Of a DNA stretch of 64,000 nt, positions 42,927-52,154 are shown piece by piece. The notes under the pieces were generated by a model that saw only the letters and a list, made by a program, of their open reading frames with translations, was not told the origin of the DNA and did not search any database. The position numbers and the translations under genes are program-made. This DNA is from an uncultured Acetobacteraceae bacterium. GTDB taxonomy: Bacteria; Pseudomonadota; Alphaproteobacteria; Acetobacterales; Acetobacteraceae. The DNA lies in contig CAITUP010000016.1 in the NCBI GenBank assembly GCA_903895595.1, forward strand, positions 62,001 through 126,000. Direction: 5' to 3'. Each line of letters opens with the position of its first letter. Within the stretch, counting starts at the first letter, position 1.

Positions 42927-44918
42927 TCAGTGGAAGTCCCGCCCGATATCCGGAAAATCCACGGGTACAAGCGGGGCGGACGCTTTGCCGACGCCTGAGT
43001 TCGCCCAGCCCAGTTCATTGATATAAGCGATGATCGGACGAATATACCCGCCAATGGTCGCGAGCGCGAACCCTTGGGCGGCGCTGCCTGTTACGACCCA
43101 GGACACGGCGGTCGTATCGACGTAGGACGCGGCGCGATAGGTGGCGACCTTGTAGGCCGAGCGGGTCCAGAGCGACCAACGCTGCCGCTCGCGGGCGAGG
43201 AGTGCGGCTTCGGCTTTCGCGCGTTGCTGTTGCAGCGATGTATCGTCGATCGCCTTCGCAGCGGCCAATGCCAACAGCGGCGCGACCGCCTGATCGGTGA
43301 TGGCGGCATTGACCGCTTCGGCCTTCCACGGCCACGGTGCGCGGGCGTAGAGCGAGGGTGGCCGTCCGCGCACGCCTTGCTCCTGAGAATCCTGAATCAG
43401 ATCCGCCCAGGCCTGGAGCGCCGCGACCGGATCGTCCTGCTCCGGGGAGGACAGAGTTGGATCGGGCGCGAAGTAATAGCGCACATCCATGACATTTTCC
43501 CGTGTCCGTGCTCGGGTGCCGGCGACGATCAACGATGGCGGTATCGCAACGCCATCGGTCTGAAGCCGTTCCATCGCGCGCGCCCAGAGCGGATCGTCAG
43601 CCGCGCCCTGCGTGGCGGGAACGACCTGTTTGCCGTAGGCGCAGTAACCGTCGACCGGCGTGTCGTAGCGGATTACGGTGAAGTAGATATCGGTGCGGGA
43701 GCACTCGCCGCTGGTGCCGAGAATATCGGCTCGCGGGGCTTGATTCGTCCGCGCGATCGTCAGGCCCGCGAGGGTGGTTCCTTCGGTTTTGGCCAGGATG
43801 GTTTCGGTGATGCCGTCGGCACTGCCGGCGGCGAGCACGATCCATCCCTCCCCTGGCAACGGCACGAACTTACCATCGACCGCGAACGTTGCAATTTTGC
43901 CGGCGGATGGGGCCGCGACGGGCTGGCGGTTGTCGCGCGGGGCGCCCTGCACGAAGGGCATAGGCGTATTCGTGCGCGGCCATTCCCAGGCGAGTTCATT
44001 GGCGACAAACACGAGGCTATGCGTCAGTCCCTGCCAGATCGTTACCTCGACGGCAGTGAGAAAATTCGCGGATAGCGCCCAACTCAGCCCCAGCGTGACC
44101 ATGGAGGCCGGCAGCCGGTAGGTCGCGAGCTTATAAAGGGCCAACCGTGTCGCGGAAATTTCCTCACCGGTATTTTCCTCGCCGGCCGCTGCGTGCACAG
44201 GCGGCGCGGTCAGAGGAGGCACCTGACCGGCCGGCGCGCGCAGGGTGGCCACGCCGACAGCACGCGTCCGCTGTGCCCAGTCTCCCAGTCCGTCGGCGAT
44301 TGCTTTTTGCGGCGCGGAGAGATGGTCGTAATCGCCGAACCAACCGGCGGCCGGAAAGCCATCGGGAACGACGCCGTACCGGATATCCAGCACGTCACGG
44401 CGGTCGCTGACACGAAAACCGGCGACCAACGCCCATGGCGGGAGGGTGGCGCGCGCCGCTGCTTCGTCGGCGAGCGCCGGCAGGTGCGCACCGGCGAGCC
44501 AACCCGATCGTGTGGCCATCACGAAGCTGCAGCCGTTATGGAGGTTGTGCGTTTCACCGGTGCTGCGGACAAGCGCCTTTTCGGACGCGCATTCGGGCGC
44601 CGCGCCCCACCCGTCCCGGACCGGGAGAGCGTTGGTATGGATCAGCAGGAATTCCCGCGGGGAGTTTCCGCGCCGGATCAGCAGAACGCCGCCGATGGCC
44701 CCGTAGGGACCTGGGTCCTCGTCGGCCACGCGGCCGAAGCCGGATGAGACGACCTGCCACTCACCGGGTGGCAGCGGCACGCGCTTTTCGAGCATTACGA
44801 TATCTTTGGTGCGTATTTGGCCGCGCGCCGGCAATTCGGTCGCCTGGCTGGGCGCTGCCCATGCGATACCCAGCAGCAACACTGCCAGACCCGCGATCCA
44901 ACCGCACGCGCTGCGCAT
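42927..44918 (-). CDS. Tandem-duplicated secreted two-Cys / DUF2061-like protein, copy 3
   Basis: 663 residues made of two units. The signal peptide ends about residue 27. Unit 1 has 'VPLPPGEWQVV', C110 and C130, 'GFRVSDRRDVLDIRY' (167-181) and a DUF2061-like segment 262-313 ending 'NELAW'. Unit 2 has 'VPLPGEGWIVL', C406 and C426, 'RENVMDVRYYF', a SHOCT-like helix pair ~547-575 and a DUF2061-like segment 589-640 ending 'NELGW'. Cys spacing (20) equals that in copy 1. It is thus an internal duplication of the architecture at 30077-32394. Predicted to be periplasmic with two membrane hairpins. Function unknown. Confidence 0.75.
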   Translation of the reverse strand: MRSACGWIAGLAVLLLGIAWAAPSQATELPARGQIRTKDIVMLEKRVPLPPGEWQVVSSGFGRVADEDPGPYGAIGGVLLIRRGNSPREFLLIHTNALPVRDGWGAAPECASEKALVRSTGETHNLHNGCSFVMATRSGWLAGAHLPALADEAAARATLPPWALVAGFRVSDRRDVLDIRYGVVPDGFPAAGWFGDYDHLSAPQKAIADGLGDWAQRTRAVGVATLRAPAGQVPPLTAPPVHAAAGEENTGEEISATRLALYKLATYRLPASMVTLGLSWALSANFLTAVEVTIWQGLTHSLVFVANELAWEWPRTNTPMPFVQGAPRDNRQPVAAPSAGKIATFAVDGKFVPLPGEGWIVLAAGSADGITETILAKTEGTTLAGLTIARTNQAPRADILGTSGECSRTDIYFTVIRYDTPVDGYCAYGKQVVPATQGAADDPLWARAMERLQTDGVAIPPSLIVAGTRARTRENVMDVRYYFAPDPTLSSPEQDDPVAALQAWADLIQDSQEQGVRGRPPSLYARAPWPWKAEAVNAAITDQAVAPLLALAAAKAIDDTSLQQQRAKAEAALLARERQRWSLWTRSAYKVATYRAASYVDTTAVSWVVTGSAAQGFALATIGGYIRPIIAYINELGWANSGVGKASAPLVPVDFPDIGRDFH

Positions 44919-44942
44919 TCCGTACCCTCTGGCCCGTTGGGG

Positions 44943-45254
44943 TTATTTACGGTCGCGATCGATCACGAATTCCTGGCCATGCATGAGGCGGTCGATTTCG
45001 ATCTCTTCGCGCGCGAGCCGCTGCAACGACGGCGAGGCACCGGGCTTATGTCCCCAGAACGCGTCGGAATACATCTCCGGATAGAAATTCTGGAGCGTGT
45101 TGACGCCGACATCCAAGGTGAGGCCTGCGACGAATGTCCCACCGAGGACGACCATCGCGAGAGCAAACGAACCCATATCTTCGCCCGATCCAGTGCAGTT
45201 TATAAGGTAGACCATCCGGGCGCCCTCGGCCAGAGGCGACTTCGGGTGCGACAT
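44943..45254 (-). CDS. Small membrane-anchored protein of unknown function
   Basis: 103 residues with one hydrophobic helix ('FALAMVVLGGTFVAGLTLDV', ~33-52) and a charged C-terminal half ('SLQRLAREEIEIDRLMHGQ'). It is not recognised. It lies 24 bases upstream of the 663-residue protein gene and could be co-transcribed. The ATG at 45252-45254 has a weak ribosome-binding site; an internal ATG twelve codons later is possible. Confidence 0.5.
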   Translation of the reverse strand: MSHPKSPLAEGARMVYLINCTGSGEDMGSFALAMVVLGGTFVAGLTLDVGVNTLQNFYPEMYSDAFWGHKPGASPSLQRLAREEIEIDRLMHGQEFVIDRDRK

Positions 45255-45331
45255 GGCTAAGACGGCTTGTTTTTTCGCGCCAGCCCGCCGAAATGCCGGC
45301 AGCGCTATCTTGCGATCAAGGAGCATATCCG

Positions 45332-45916
45332 ATGCGGACGGGCGGGTACGGGCAGCGGCGGTTCCCGAACATGGTGCTGGCCGCCGCATTGTCTTTCGGC
45401 GCCTCGGCCGCGCGCGCCGAGGACGCATCCTGGTGGTCCCGGTCCGCTGCCACCGCCGGGGTCGCGCTCCAGTCGCTGGAAGTGCACGCTGCTTCGGCCT
45501 GGAGTTCCGCGACGGAGCTGTTTTCGTCCTCGCCTTCCAGTGCGGTGTCGCCCGGCTTGATCGCGGAGGAGGACCGGCCGTTCTTCGCGGTGCTGGAAGC
45601 GGCGGGGTTGCAATTGGGGGAGGTCAGAATCGCGGGAACCGTTCTGCGATCGACCGAATATCGCCTTTTGGCATCGCGTCCGCCGTCCGCCGCCGATCTG
45701 GAACGGGCCGAACGTGCGTTCGAAACCTTCCGGACGCGGCAAAGTGGGCTGCGGGCGGGGGCAAAGGAACGGATCGCCCGCGCGGCGCTGGATTTGCTCG
45801 CCGACAGGAATTTCGTTCTGACGGCGGTGACCGTCGAGCTGACGCCATGGCCGTCGGCCAAATACGAAGTGCATGCGCGCGAACACAGCCCTGCCGGAGA
45901 GGCTCCGCCGAGCTAG
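45332..45916 (+). CDS. Exported protein of unknown function
   Basis: 194 residues. AAGGAG (45318-45323) lies eight bases before the ATG at 45332 and decides the start. A signal peptide ends '...AARA|ED' near residue 30. The mature part has a helical middle ('DLERAERAFETFRTRQSGLRA' region) and a basic stretch. It is not recognised. It converges on the RND pump gene with a three-base gap. Confidence 0.65.
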   Translation: MRTGGYGQRRFPNMVLAAALSFGASAARAEDASWWSRSAATAGVALQSLEVHAASAWSSATELFSSSPSSAVSPGLIAEEDRPFFAVLEAAGLQLGEVRIAGTVLRSTEYRLLASRPPSAADLERAERAFETFRTRQSGLRAGAKERIARAALDLLADRNFVLTAVTVELTPWPSAKYEVHAREHSPAGEAPPS

Positions 45917-45919
45917 TCG

Positions 45920-48900
45920 TCAGAACGTCTCATGGGCGAGGCTGGCGTCGGCGGCGATGATCGTTTTCAGTTGGCGTTGCCCGAACAGGCGGAACATCAG
46001 CGGCGTAGTGAACGTGTCCATCACCGTGGAGCCGACCAGTCCGCCGAAAATCGCCACCGCGACCGGATGCAGAATTTCCGTGCCGGCGATGTCGGATGCG
46101 AACAACAGCGGCACCAGCGCGGCACCCGCCGCCAGCGCGGTCATCAGTACCGGCATCAGCCGTTCGGCCGATCCCCTGAGAACCAAACCGCGTCCGGTCG
46201 GCACGCCTTCGTGCAAGTGCAAATTGATGAAGTGGCTGACTTTCAACAATGAATTGCGGATGGCCACGCCGACGACCGCGATAAACCCGATCATCGAGCC
46301 CAGGTTAAGATCGATGCCGGTCAGCCACAGCGCGGCAACGCTGCCGATCAAGGCCAGCGGGGTGTTCGCCATGATGATCAGGCACAGCACGGTGGAGCGA
46401 AATCGCTGCCACAAAAGGACGAAAATCAACAGCACGGAAACCGGTGTCAGCAACATCAATGTCATACGGCCGGTTTCGCCTTCGCGGAAATCGCCTTCCA
46501 GGCTGGCGCGATAACCGGCGGGCAGCTGCATTTTGGCGACGACCTGCCGCAGGTCCTCGATGACCGCGCCGGTATCCCGTTTGCCGTTCAGATTCGCCAT
46601 CAAGGCGATGCGGCGCAGGCTGTTCTCGCGCACGATATTGGACGGCCCGGTGGCAATCGAGACGGTGGCGAACGACGAAACCGGTACCGATCCGGTCGGC
46701 GTGTCGATGCGAAGTTGCTTCAGCGCCTCCGGCGTGCGGCTGGCGTCGTCCAGACGGAGAACCACGTCGAAACGCCGCCCGTTCTCGATCACCTGGGATA
46801 CGGTGCGGCCGGCGGAGAAACTTTCCAGCGCGGCCGCGATCCGGGCCGGCGTGATTCCGAACAGCGCCGCGCGTTCGTAATCGATGGAGATGCGTGCCTG
46901 CGGCGAATAGGTTTGCTGTTCCACCTGGACATCGGCAAGGCCGACCACGCGCGAAACCGAATCCTTTATCCGCATCGCCAGCGTACGCAAGGTCGGCAGA
47001 TCGGGTCCGAAAATCTTCAGGATCACATCGCCGCGTACGCCCTGATCCTCGGATTGCATCCGTTCGGTCAGGAATTGCGTGACTTCCAAATCGCCGGAGA
47101 AGATCGCCATGCGCTTGCGGATATCGGCCATCACCTCCGCCAAGCGGCGGCCTTTGTCGAGCTGTATCTTCAGAACCCACTCGTTGTCGTTGACTGGATC
47201 GATATCCGAGTCGCCTTCATATCGGCCGCTACGGCGCGACATCCGCCGCACTTCGGGCACCTGCGCCAGAATTTGATCGCCCATGCGGCCAACGCGGAAG
47301 GATTCAGCCAGCGAGATGTCGGGGCGCATCAGCAGAGTGACGTAAATGTTGCCCTCGTTGAAGACCGGCAGGAAGGACCGCGGCAGCCAGGGCACGGACG
47401 CGATCGCCACCAGCACGGCCAGTCCGGCGGTGGCCAATACGATGCGGCCGCGCGGCATAACCCATGCGAGCGCGCCGTTGTTTTTCCGCTTAAGCCATCG
47501 CGCCATTCTGCCGCCATGGTCCCGGCCGAGCGATTTCATGCGGGGAAAGAGGAAGGAGGCCAAGGCCGGCGTGACGGTGATGGAAACGACAAGGCTTGCC
47601 AGGATCGAGACTAGATAGGCCAGAGCGAGCGGGCGGAACATGCGGCCCTGCATCCCCGGCAAAGCGAACAGGGGTACGAACACCAGCATGATGATCGCGG
47701 TCGCGTAGACGATGCCGGATCGCACTTCCTGCGACGCCAGCGCGATGACACGCATGAACGGGACCGGGCGCTCCGCCTTCCGGTTTTCTCCCAGGCGCCG
47801 GAGGATATTTTCCACGTCCACGACGGAATCGTCGACCAATTCACCCAATGCGATGGCGATGCCGCCGAGCGTCATGGTGTTGAGGGTGGCGCCCATCGCG
47901 TGAAATATAAGGACAGTGACCATCAGCGAAATCGGGATCGCCAGCAGCGAAATGACCGTCGGACGCAGATTGCCCAGGAACACGATCAGGACGATGGCGA
48001 CGATCACGACCGCGTCGCGCAGCAGATGGCCGACGTTGCCGATGGCCTCCACGATCATATCGGCCTGGCTGTAGGACGGCACGCCGATCTTGATCCCGGC
48101 CGGCGCGGACGTCTGCATTTCGGCCAGGACCTCATTGATCCGGTCGACGACCCGAACGGTGTTGGCTTGGGGCTGCTTGACGATCTCCACGTTCACCGAC
48201 GGCGTGCCGTTGTAGGTCGAGTCGCCGCGTTTTTCCCGGGCCGTGAAACCGATCTCTGCGATCTGGCTCAGGCGTATCGCTATCCCGTCCCGGTGCGACA
48301 CCACGAGGGCGCGCAGGTCTTCGAGGTTGGTGGTTCGGCCGATGGTGCGGACGGTGTACTCGGTGCCGAACACGTCGGAAAAACCGCCGCTGGTGTTGCC
48401 GCCGAAGGCTTGCAGCGTGGCTTCGACCTGATCGATGGAGATGGCCAACTCCCGCATTTTCGCGGGATCGGGGGTGATGCGGTAGGTGCGGACCTCACCG
48501 CCGATCGGGAAGGTTTGCGATATGCCGTCGATCGCCAGCAGCCTTGGCCGCAGCACCCAATCCACATATTCGCGCAATCCCATCGGGTTGGCGCCGCCGG
48601 TCACGCCCAAGTGCATCACCAATCCGGTTGCCGCGGACAGCGGCGCCATCGTCGGCACAACGCCGCGCGGCAGCTTATCGCGGACCAGAGCCAGCCGCTC
48701 CGTCACCAGCTGGCGGGCACGGTAGGGGTCGGTGCCCCAGGCAAAGAGCATCTGGATATAATTGATCGCGTTCGCCGAACGGCTGCGGACCGCGACCACG
48801 CCGGGCATGCCGCTCACGGCCGCTTCGATCGGCACGGTGATAAGGTGCTCGACTTCTTCCGCCGCCAGCCCCGGTGCTTCGACGTTGACGATCACCGACG

Positions 48901-49033
48901 GTTGCCGGATTTCTGGAAACAGGTCGATCGGCATGTCGCGGGCCACGATCATGCCCCAGACGACCAGGATCGCGGCGGCGATCAATACGAAGACGCGGTA
49001 CCGGAGGCTGAAACCGACGATCGCCTGAAACAT
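45920..49033 (-). CDS. RND efflux pump, heavy-metal-efflux (CzcA/CusA-like) branch
   Basis: 1037 residues with the RND layout: TM1, large periplasmic loop, TM2-6, second loop, TM7-12. The start 'FSLRYRVFVLIAAAILVVWG' and 'DLFPEIRQPSVIVNVEAPGLAAEEVEHLITVPIE' regions are typical of the HME/CzcA branch. TM4 carries the acidic pair in 'ELVDDSVVDVEN', used for proton coupling. It exports metal ions or other substrates from periplasm or cytosol. Its periplasmic accessory lies upstream, but the adaptor is 11 kb away and no outer-membrane channel is nearby. Confidence 0.9.
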   Translation of the reverse strand: MFQAIVGFSLRYRVFVLIAAAILVVWGMIVARDMPIDLFPEIRQPSVIVNVEAPGLAAEEVEHLITVPIEAAVSGMPGVVAVRSRSANAINYIQMLFAWGTDPYRARQLVTERLALVRDKLPRGVVPTMAPLSAATGLVMHLGVTGGANPMGLREYVDWVLRPRLLAIDGISQTFPIGGEVRTYRITPDPAKMRELAISIDQVEATLQAFGGNTSGGFSDVFGTEYTVRTIGRTTNLEDLRALVVSHRDGIAIRLSQIAEIGFTAREKRGDSTYNGTPSVNVEIVKQPQANTVRVVDRINEVLAEMQTSAPAGIKIGVPSYSQADMIVEAIGNVGHLLRDAVVIVAIVLIVFLGNLRPTVISLLAIPISLMVTVLIFHAMGATLNTMTLGGIAIALGELVDDSVVDVENILRRLGENRKAERPVPFMRVIALASQEVRSGIVYATAIIMLVFVPLFALPGMQGRMFRPLALAYLVSILASLVVSITVTPALASFLFPRMKSLGRDHGGRMARWLKRKNNGALAWVMPRGRIVLATAGLAVLVAIASVPWLPRSFLPVFNEGNIYVTLLMRPDISLAESFRVGRMGDQILAQVPEVRRMSRRSGRYEGDSDIDPVNDNEWVLKIQLDKGRRLAEVMADIRKRMAIFSGDLEVTQFLTERMQSEDQGVRGDVILKIFGPDLPTLRTLAMRIKDSVSRVVGLADVQVEQQTYSPQARISIDYERAALFGITPARIAAALESFSAGRTVSQVIENGRRFDVVLRLDDASRTPEALKQLRIDTPTGSVPVSSFATVSIATGPSNIVRENSLRRIALMANLNGKRDTGAVIEDLRQVVAKMQLPAGYRASLEGDFREGETGRMTLMLLTPVSVLLIFVLLWQRFRSTVLCLIIMANTPLALIGSVAALWLTGIDLNLGSMIGFIAVVGVAIRNSLLKVSHFINLHLHEGVPTGRGLVLRGSAERLMPVLMTALAAGAALVPLLFASDIAGTEILHPVAVAIFGGLVGSTVMDTFTTPLMFRLFGQRQLKTIIAADASLAHETF

Positions 49034-49042
49034 ACTCCCGCC

Positions 49043-49666
49043 TTAGCCCGTCGCGGAGCGGAGCTTGGCGTCCCGATGGAGGCCCGCGACGGCGGGGCGG
49101 CCCAGCGAACGGCGCCGCCAGCCGAACCAGCGCATGGCCAGTGCCGCGCCGAATGCACCGATCATGGCCGAGACGACGGAGATACTCAGCTTCGTACGGA
49201 TAGGCGCCGTAACAGGGGAAGCCGCGGCGTCGGGCACGTCGTCGTATCCGATTTCCGCGGGGACATCGCCGTTGCTCTGTTTGGAGTGGAGCGACACCAT
49301 GAAGGCATCGTGCATATGGCCGGTTCGGTTGAACGGTGCCACGAACATGCCGCCAGCGGCCTTAGTCAGCGCGAGCGACGTGCCGTCGGCAAGATCGACC
49401 GTCAGTTCGGCATCCGCAACCGGCGCGTTGTCATCGATACGGTCGACGAAGGCATAAAGCTGGTTGTTCGCGGCGATCAGGACAACGCTGGCGCCGTCGA
49501 TTTCGACCGCGGTACGCGGGGCGGGTTTGACGGCATCGTCATCGTCGGCCCAGGCGGGCGTCGCCGTCAGCGCGGTGGCGCCGATGGCCAACGCGAGATA
49601 GGCGCCGCAAGCGCGGGCTGTGCTGCTTCGGCGGCACAGCGGCGGAGGCGTCAGCCTGTTCGACAT
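49043..49666 (-). CDS. Periplasmic accessory protein upstream of the RND pump
   Basis: 207 residues. The signal peptide ends '...PAWA|DDDD' near residue 40. The mature part is a beta-rich (Ig-like) domain ('VADAELTVDLADGTSL', 'GGMFVAPFNRTGHMHDAFMVSL' regions), ending in one TM helix (~168-186) and a basic tail, so it is anchored with the domain in the periplasm. It lies nine bases upstream of the RND gene. A His/Asp-containing segment (GHMHD) could bind metal; that is speculation. Confidence 0.7.
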   Translation of the reverse strand: MSNRLTPPPLCRRSSTARACGAYLALAIGATALTATPAWADDDDAVKPAPRTAVEIDGASVVLIAANNQLYAFVDRIDDNAPVADAELTVDLADGTSLALTKAAGGMFVAPFNRTGHMHDAFMVSLHSKQSNGDVPAEIGYDDVPDAAASPVTAPIRTKLSISVVSAMIGAFGAALAMRWFGWRRRSLGRPAVAGLHRDAKLRSATG

Positions 49667-49978
49667 AAACTTCCACCCCCAATTCTGCCGTCGCCGTACC
49701 GTGGCGGACCAGAAACCATTTACGCAGTGTGCAGCGAAGCTTATATGCGCCTCGTGCCACGGTCAATCCGGTATTTTACAGACGGTCCGGTTGCAAAGTG
49801 TTGCCGCCCGGCCCGTCCCGCATTCGCGACGGATTATGCCACGTCCGTGACCGGAACGAGCGAAAAATAGGCGGTGTTGCCCAGCGATCCAGCGGCTGTC
49901 GCCGCAGGCAGGAATACCGGCCGGGGCCGGCCACTTGGCGCCGATATTGCAAAGCGTTCGGTAACCCAGGGATCGCGC
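49667..49978. other. 312-bp intergenic region between divergent RND and ABC operons
   Basis: No gene is supported. The stretch must contain the two divergent promoters. It is less GC-biased than the flanking genes around 49700-49760. No clear operator palindrome, riboswitch fold or terminator was seen by eye. Confidence 0.5.
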
Positions 49979-51094
49979 ATGCCTGACGACACCCCAACCG
50001 ACCGCGCCGCACCGAGCGCCTCGCTGACCATCGAGCGGGTGGCGCACCGGTATGGCGGTTCGGTCGCGCTCGAACAGATTTCGGTCGATGTCGCGGGTGG
50101 GGAGTTACTGTCTCTCCTGGGTCCCTCCGGCTGCGGCAAAACGACCCTCTTGCGGATTATCGGCGGTTTTATCCGGCAAAGCGCGGGGCGCATCCTGGTA
50201 GGCGGCCAGCCGGTGGATCATCTGCCGGCCAACAAACGCACCGTGGGCATCGTCTTTCAGAATTACGCACTGTTTCCGCACATGACGGTGGCGCGCAACA
50301 TCGCCTATGGGCTGGAAGCCCGCCGCACACCGCACGCGCAAATCACGGCTCGCGTGGCGGAAATGCTGGCGATGGTGCGGCTGGAACATCTACGCGACCG
50401 GCTGCCTCGCGAATTGTCGGGCGGTCAGCAGCAGCGCGTGGCGCTGGCCCGAGCGCTGGCGGTGCGGCCGTCGATTTTGCTGCTGGATGAGCCGTTTGCC
50501 GCTTTGGACAAGAATTTGCGGTTGGACATGCAGATCGAGGTCAAGCGCATCCAGCGCCTGTCCGGCACCACGACGATCCTGGTCACTCACGATCAGGAGG
50601 AGGCGTTGTCGCTGTCTGACCGGATCGCCGTGCTGAACCAGGGGCGGTTGGAACAACTCGCTACGCCCACGGAAATCTACGACCGGCCGGCGTCCCTGTT
50701 CGTCAACCGGTTCGTGGGCACCGCGAACATGCTGCCGGGGGTTTTGGTGTCCGCCGATGCTGGCGGTTCGGTCGTCGCGCTGGACGACGGCACGCGGATC
50801 GCGGCGCGGGCGCCGACGGAGAAGCTGATCCCCGGCGATCCTGTCGCGGTGTGCATTCGCCCCGAACATCTGCGGATGGTGCCCTCGGGCGAAGGTATTC
50901 GCGGTACGGTCGAAATGGGCCTGCCGCTGGGCGCCACCATCGTTCATGAAATCCGCACCTTGTCCGGCCACGCGATCAAAATCGCGGAACCGCGGCAGAC
51001 CGGCATGGAGCCTCGCCTGGCTGGCTCCGCGATTGCTTTGCTTCCCACGCAACCCGGCGCGGTCGGCGTGTTCCGCCCTGCCGCCCCATCGTAA
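49979..51094 (+). CDS. ABC transporter ATP-binding protein (PotA-like)
   Basis: 371 residues. Walker A 'GPSGCGKTT', signature 'LSGGQQQR', Walker B 'LLLDEPFAALD' and H-loop 'LVTHDQEEAL' are all intact. A C-terminal TOBE domain covers ~285-371. It belongs to the spermidine/putrescine/iron importer class. It is the first of four importer genes. The cargo may be a purine-derived ureide or similar compound, because the operon runs into urate-pathway genes; this is inference. Confidence 0.9.
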   Translation: MPDDTPTDRAAPSASLTIERVAHRYGGSVALEQISVDVAGGELLSLLGPSGCGKTTLLRIIGGFIRQSAGRILVGGQPVDHLPANKRTVGIVFQNYALFPHMTVARNIAYGLEARRTPHAQITARVAEMLAMVRLEHLRDRLPRELSGGQQQRVALARALAVRPSILLLDEPFAALDKNLRLDMQIEVKRIQRLSGTTTILVTHDQEEALSLSDRIAVLNQGRLEQLATPTEIYDRPASLFVNRFVGTANMLPGVLVSADAGGSVVALDDGTRIAARAPTEKLIPGDPVAVCIRPEHLRMVPSGEGIRGTVEMGLPLGATIVHEIRTLSGHAIKIAEPRQTGMEPRLAGSAIALLPTQPGAVGVFRPAAPS

Positions 51095-51105
51095 AGGAAC
51101 CGGAT

Positions 51106-52146
51106 ATGATCGCTTCCCGACGGACCCTGATGACCGGCGCACTGACGCTGGGTGCGATGCACCTGCTCCCCGGTTTGAGCAAAGCCCAGGCGCGCTTGCT
51201 GGTCTTCGCGACGTTCACGGGAAGCTGGGAGGAGGCACATAAGGACGTGCTGGTGCCGGCGTTCCGCAAGGCCACCGGCGCGGACATGGTGCTCGATCCG
51301 ATGCTGTCGGTCGATCAGATCGCCAAGGTGAAGGCGTCGCTGGCGAACCCGCCGATCGATGTGATGCTGCACGATCCGGGACCGGCGCTGGTGGCGATCG
51401 ATCAGGGATTGGTCGAACCGTACCCCGTCGCCGAGTCGAAACATTATGCCGACCTGATCGCCGAAGCTCAGATCCCGACCGGACCGGCGCCGTTCTTTCA
51501 GGTCGTGGGACTGACCTACAACCCCGACAAAGTGAAGACGCCGCCGACATCCTGGGCCGATCTTTGGAAGCCGGAATTCAAGGGCCGGGTCGGCATCACC
51601 AATCTGAATTCCACGCTGGGAACCGGATTTCTGGTGGAAATCGCCCGCATGCACGGCGGGTCGGAGACGAATGTCGATGCGGGCTTCCAGGCGCTTAAGG
51701 ACCTGAAGCCGAACCTCGCCGCCGTCGCCGCCAATCCCGGCCAGTTGGCGACCTTGTATCAGCAGGGTCAGGTCGAAATCGGGCCGGGCAATTTCAACGC
51801 CATCCAGATCCTGAAAGCCCGCGGCGTGCCGGTGGAATTCGTCAGCCCGAAAGAAGGCGCGATCGCCTTCAAGACAACGATTCACATCGTTAAGAACTCC
51901 CCCAACAAGGAACTGGCGTTCAAATTGATCGAGGCCGCGCTGTCGCCCGTCGTGCAGGAAAAGCTGATGGGCAGCCCGTACCTGATCGTGCCGACCAATT
52001 CCAAGGTCAAAATCACCGGCGAAGTTGCCAAAGTGTTGGCCAGCAGCGTCGAGGACCTGAAGAAGAAGTTCGTGTTCCAGGATTGGGCTGCGATCAACAA
52101 GCAGCGAGCGAGCTGGATCGAGCGGTTCAATCGCGAAATCGCCTAG
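51106..52146 (+). CDS. ABC transporter extracellular solute-binding protein (PotD-like)
   Basis: 346 residues. A signal peptide with twin Arg ('SRRTLMTGALTLG'), Tat-like, ends about residue 27. The type II periplasmic-binding fold shows 'VGLTYNPDKVKTPPTSWADLWKPEFKG' blocks. It delivers substrate to the permeases downstream. Strong AAAGGAA site before the ATG; 11-base gap from the ATPase gene. Confidence 0.88.
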   Translation: MIASRRTLMTGALTLGAMHLLPGLSKAQARLLVFATFTGSWEEAHKDVLVPAFRKATGADMVLDPMLSVDQIAKVKASLANPPIDVMLHDPGPALVAIDQGLVEPYPVAESKHYADLIAEAQIPTGPAPFFQVVGLTYNPDKVKTPPTSWADLWKPEFKGRVGITNLNSTLGTGFLVEIARMHGGSETNVDAGFQALKDLKPNLAAVAANPGQLATLYQQGQVEIGPGNFNAIQILKARGVPVEFVSPKEGAIAFKTTIHIVKNSPNKELAFKLIEAALSPVVQEKLMGSPYLIVPTNSKVKITGEVAKVLASSVEDLKKKFVFQDWAAINKQRASWIERFNREIA

Positions 52147-52154
52147 GACCGGCG

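Noticed and set aside
42927-44918. Considered as two genes fused by an assembly error
   Set aside because: One continuous frame with a single signal peptide and a plausible linker; the second unit has no start or signal peptide of its own.
47900-49870. 656-residue frame on the + strand
   Set aside because: Antisense of the RND pump; low-complexity His/Asp/Arg-rich translation.
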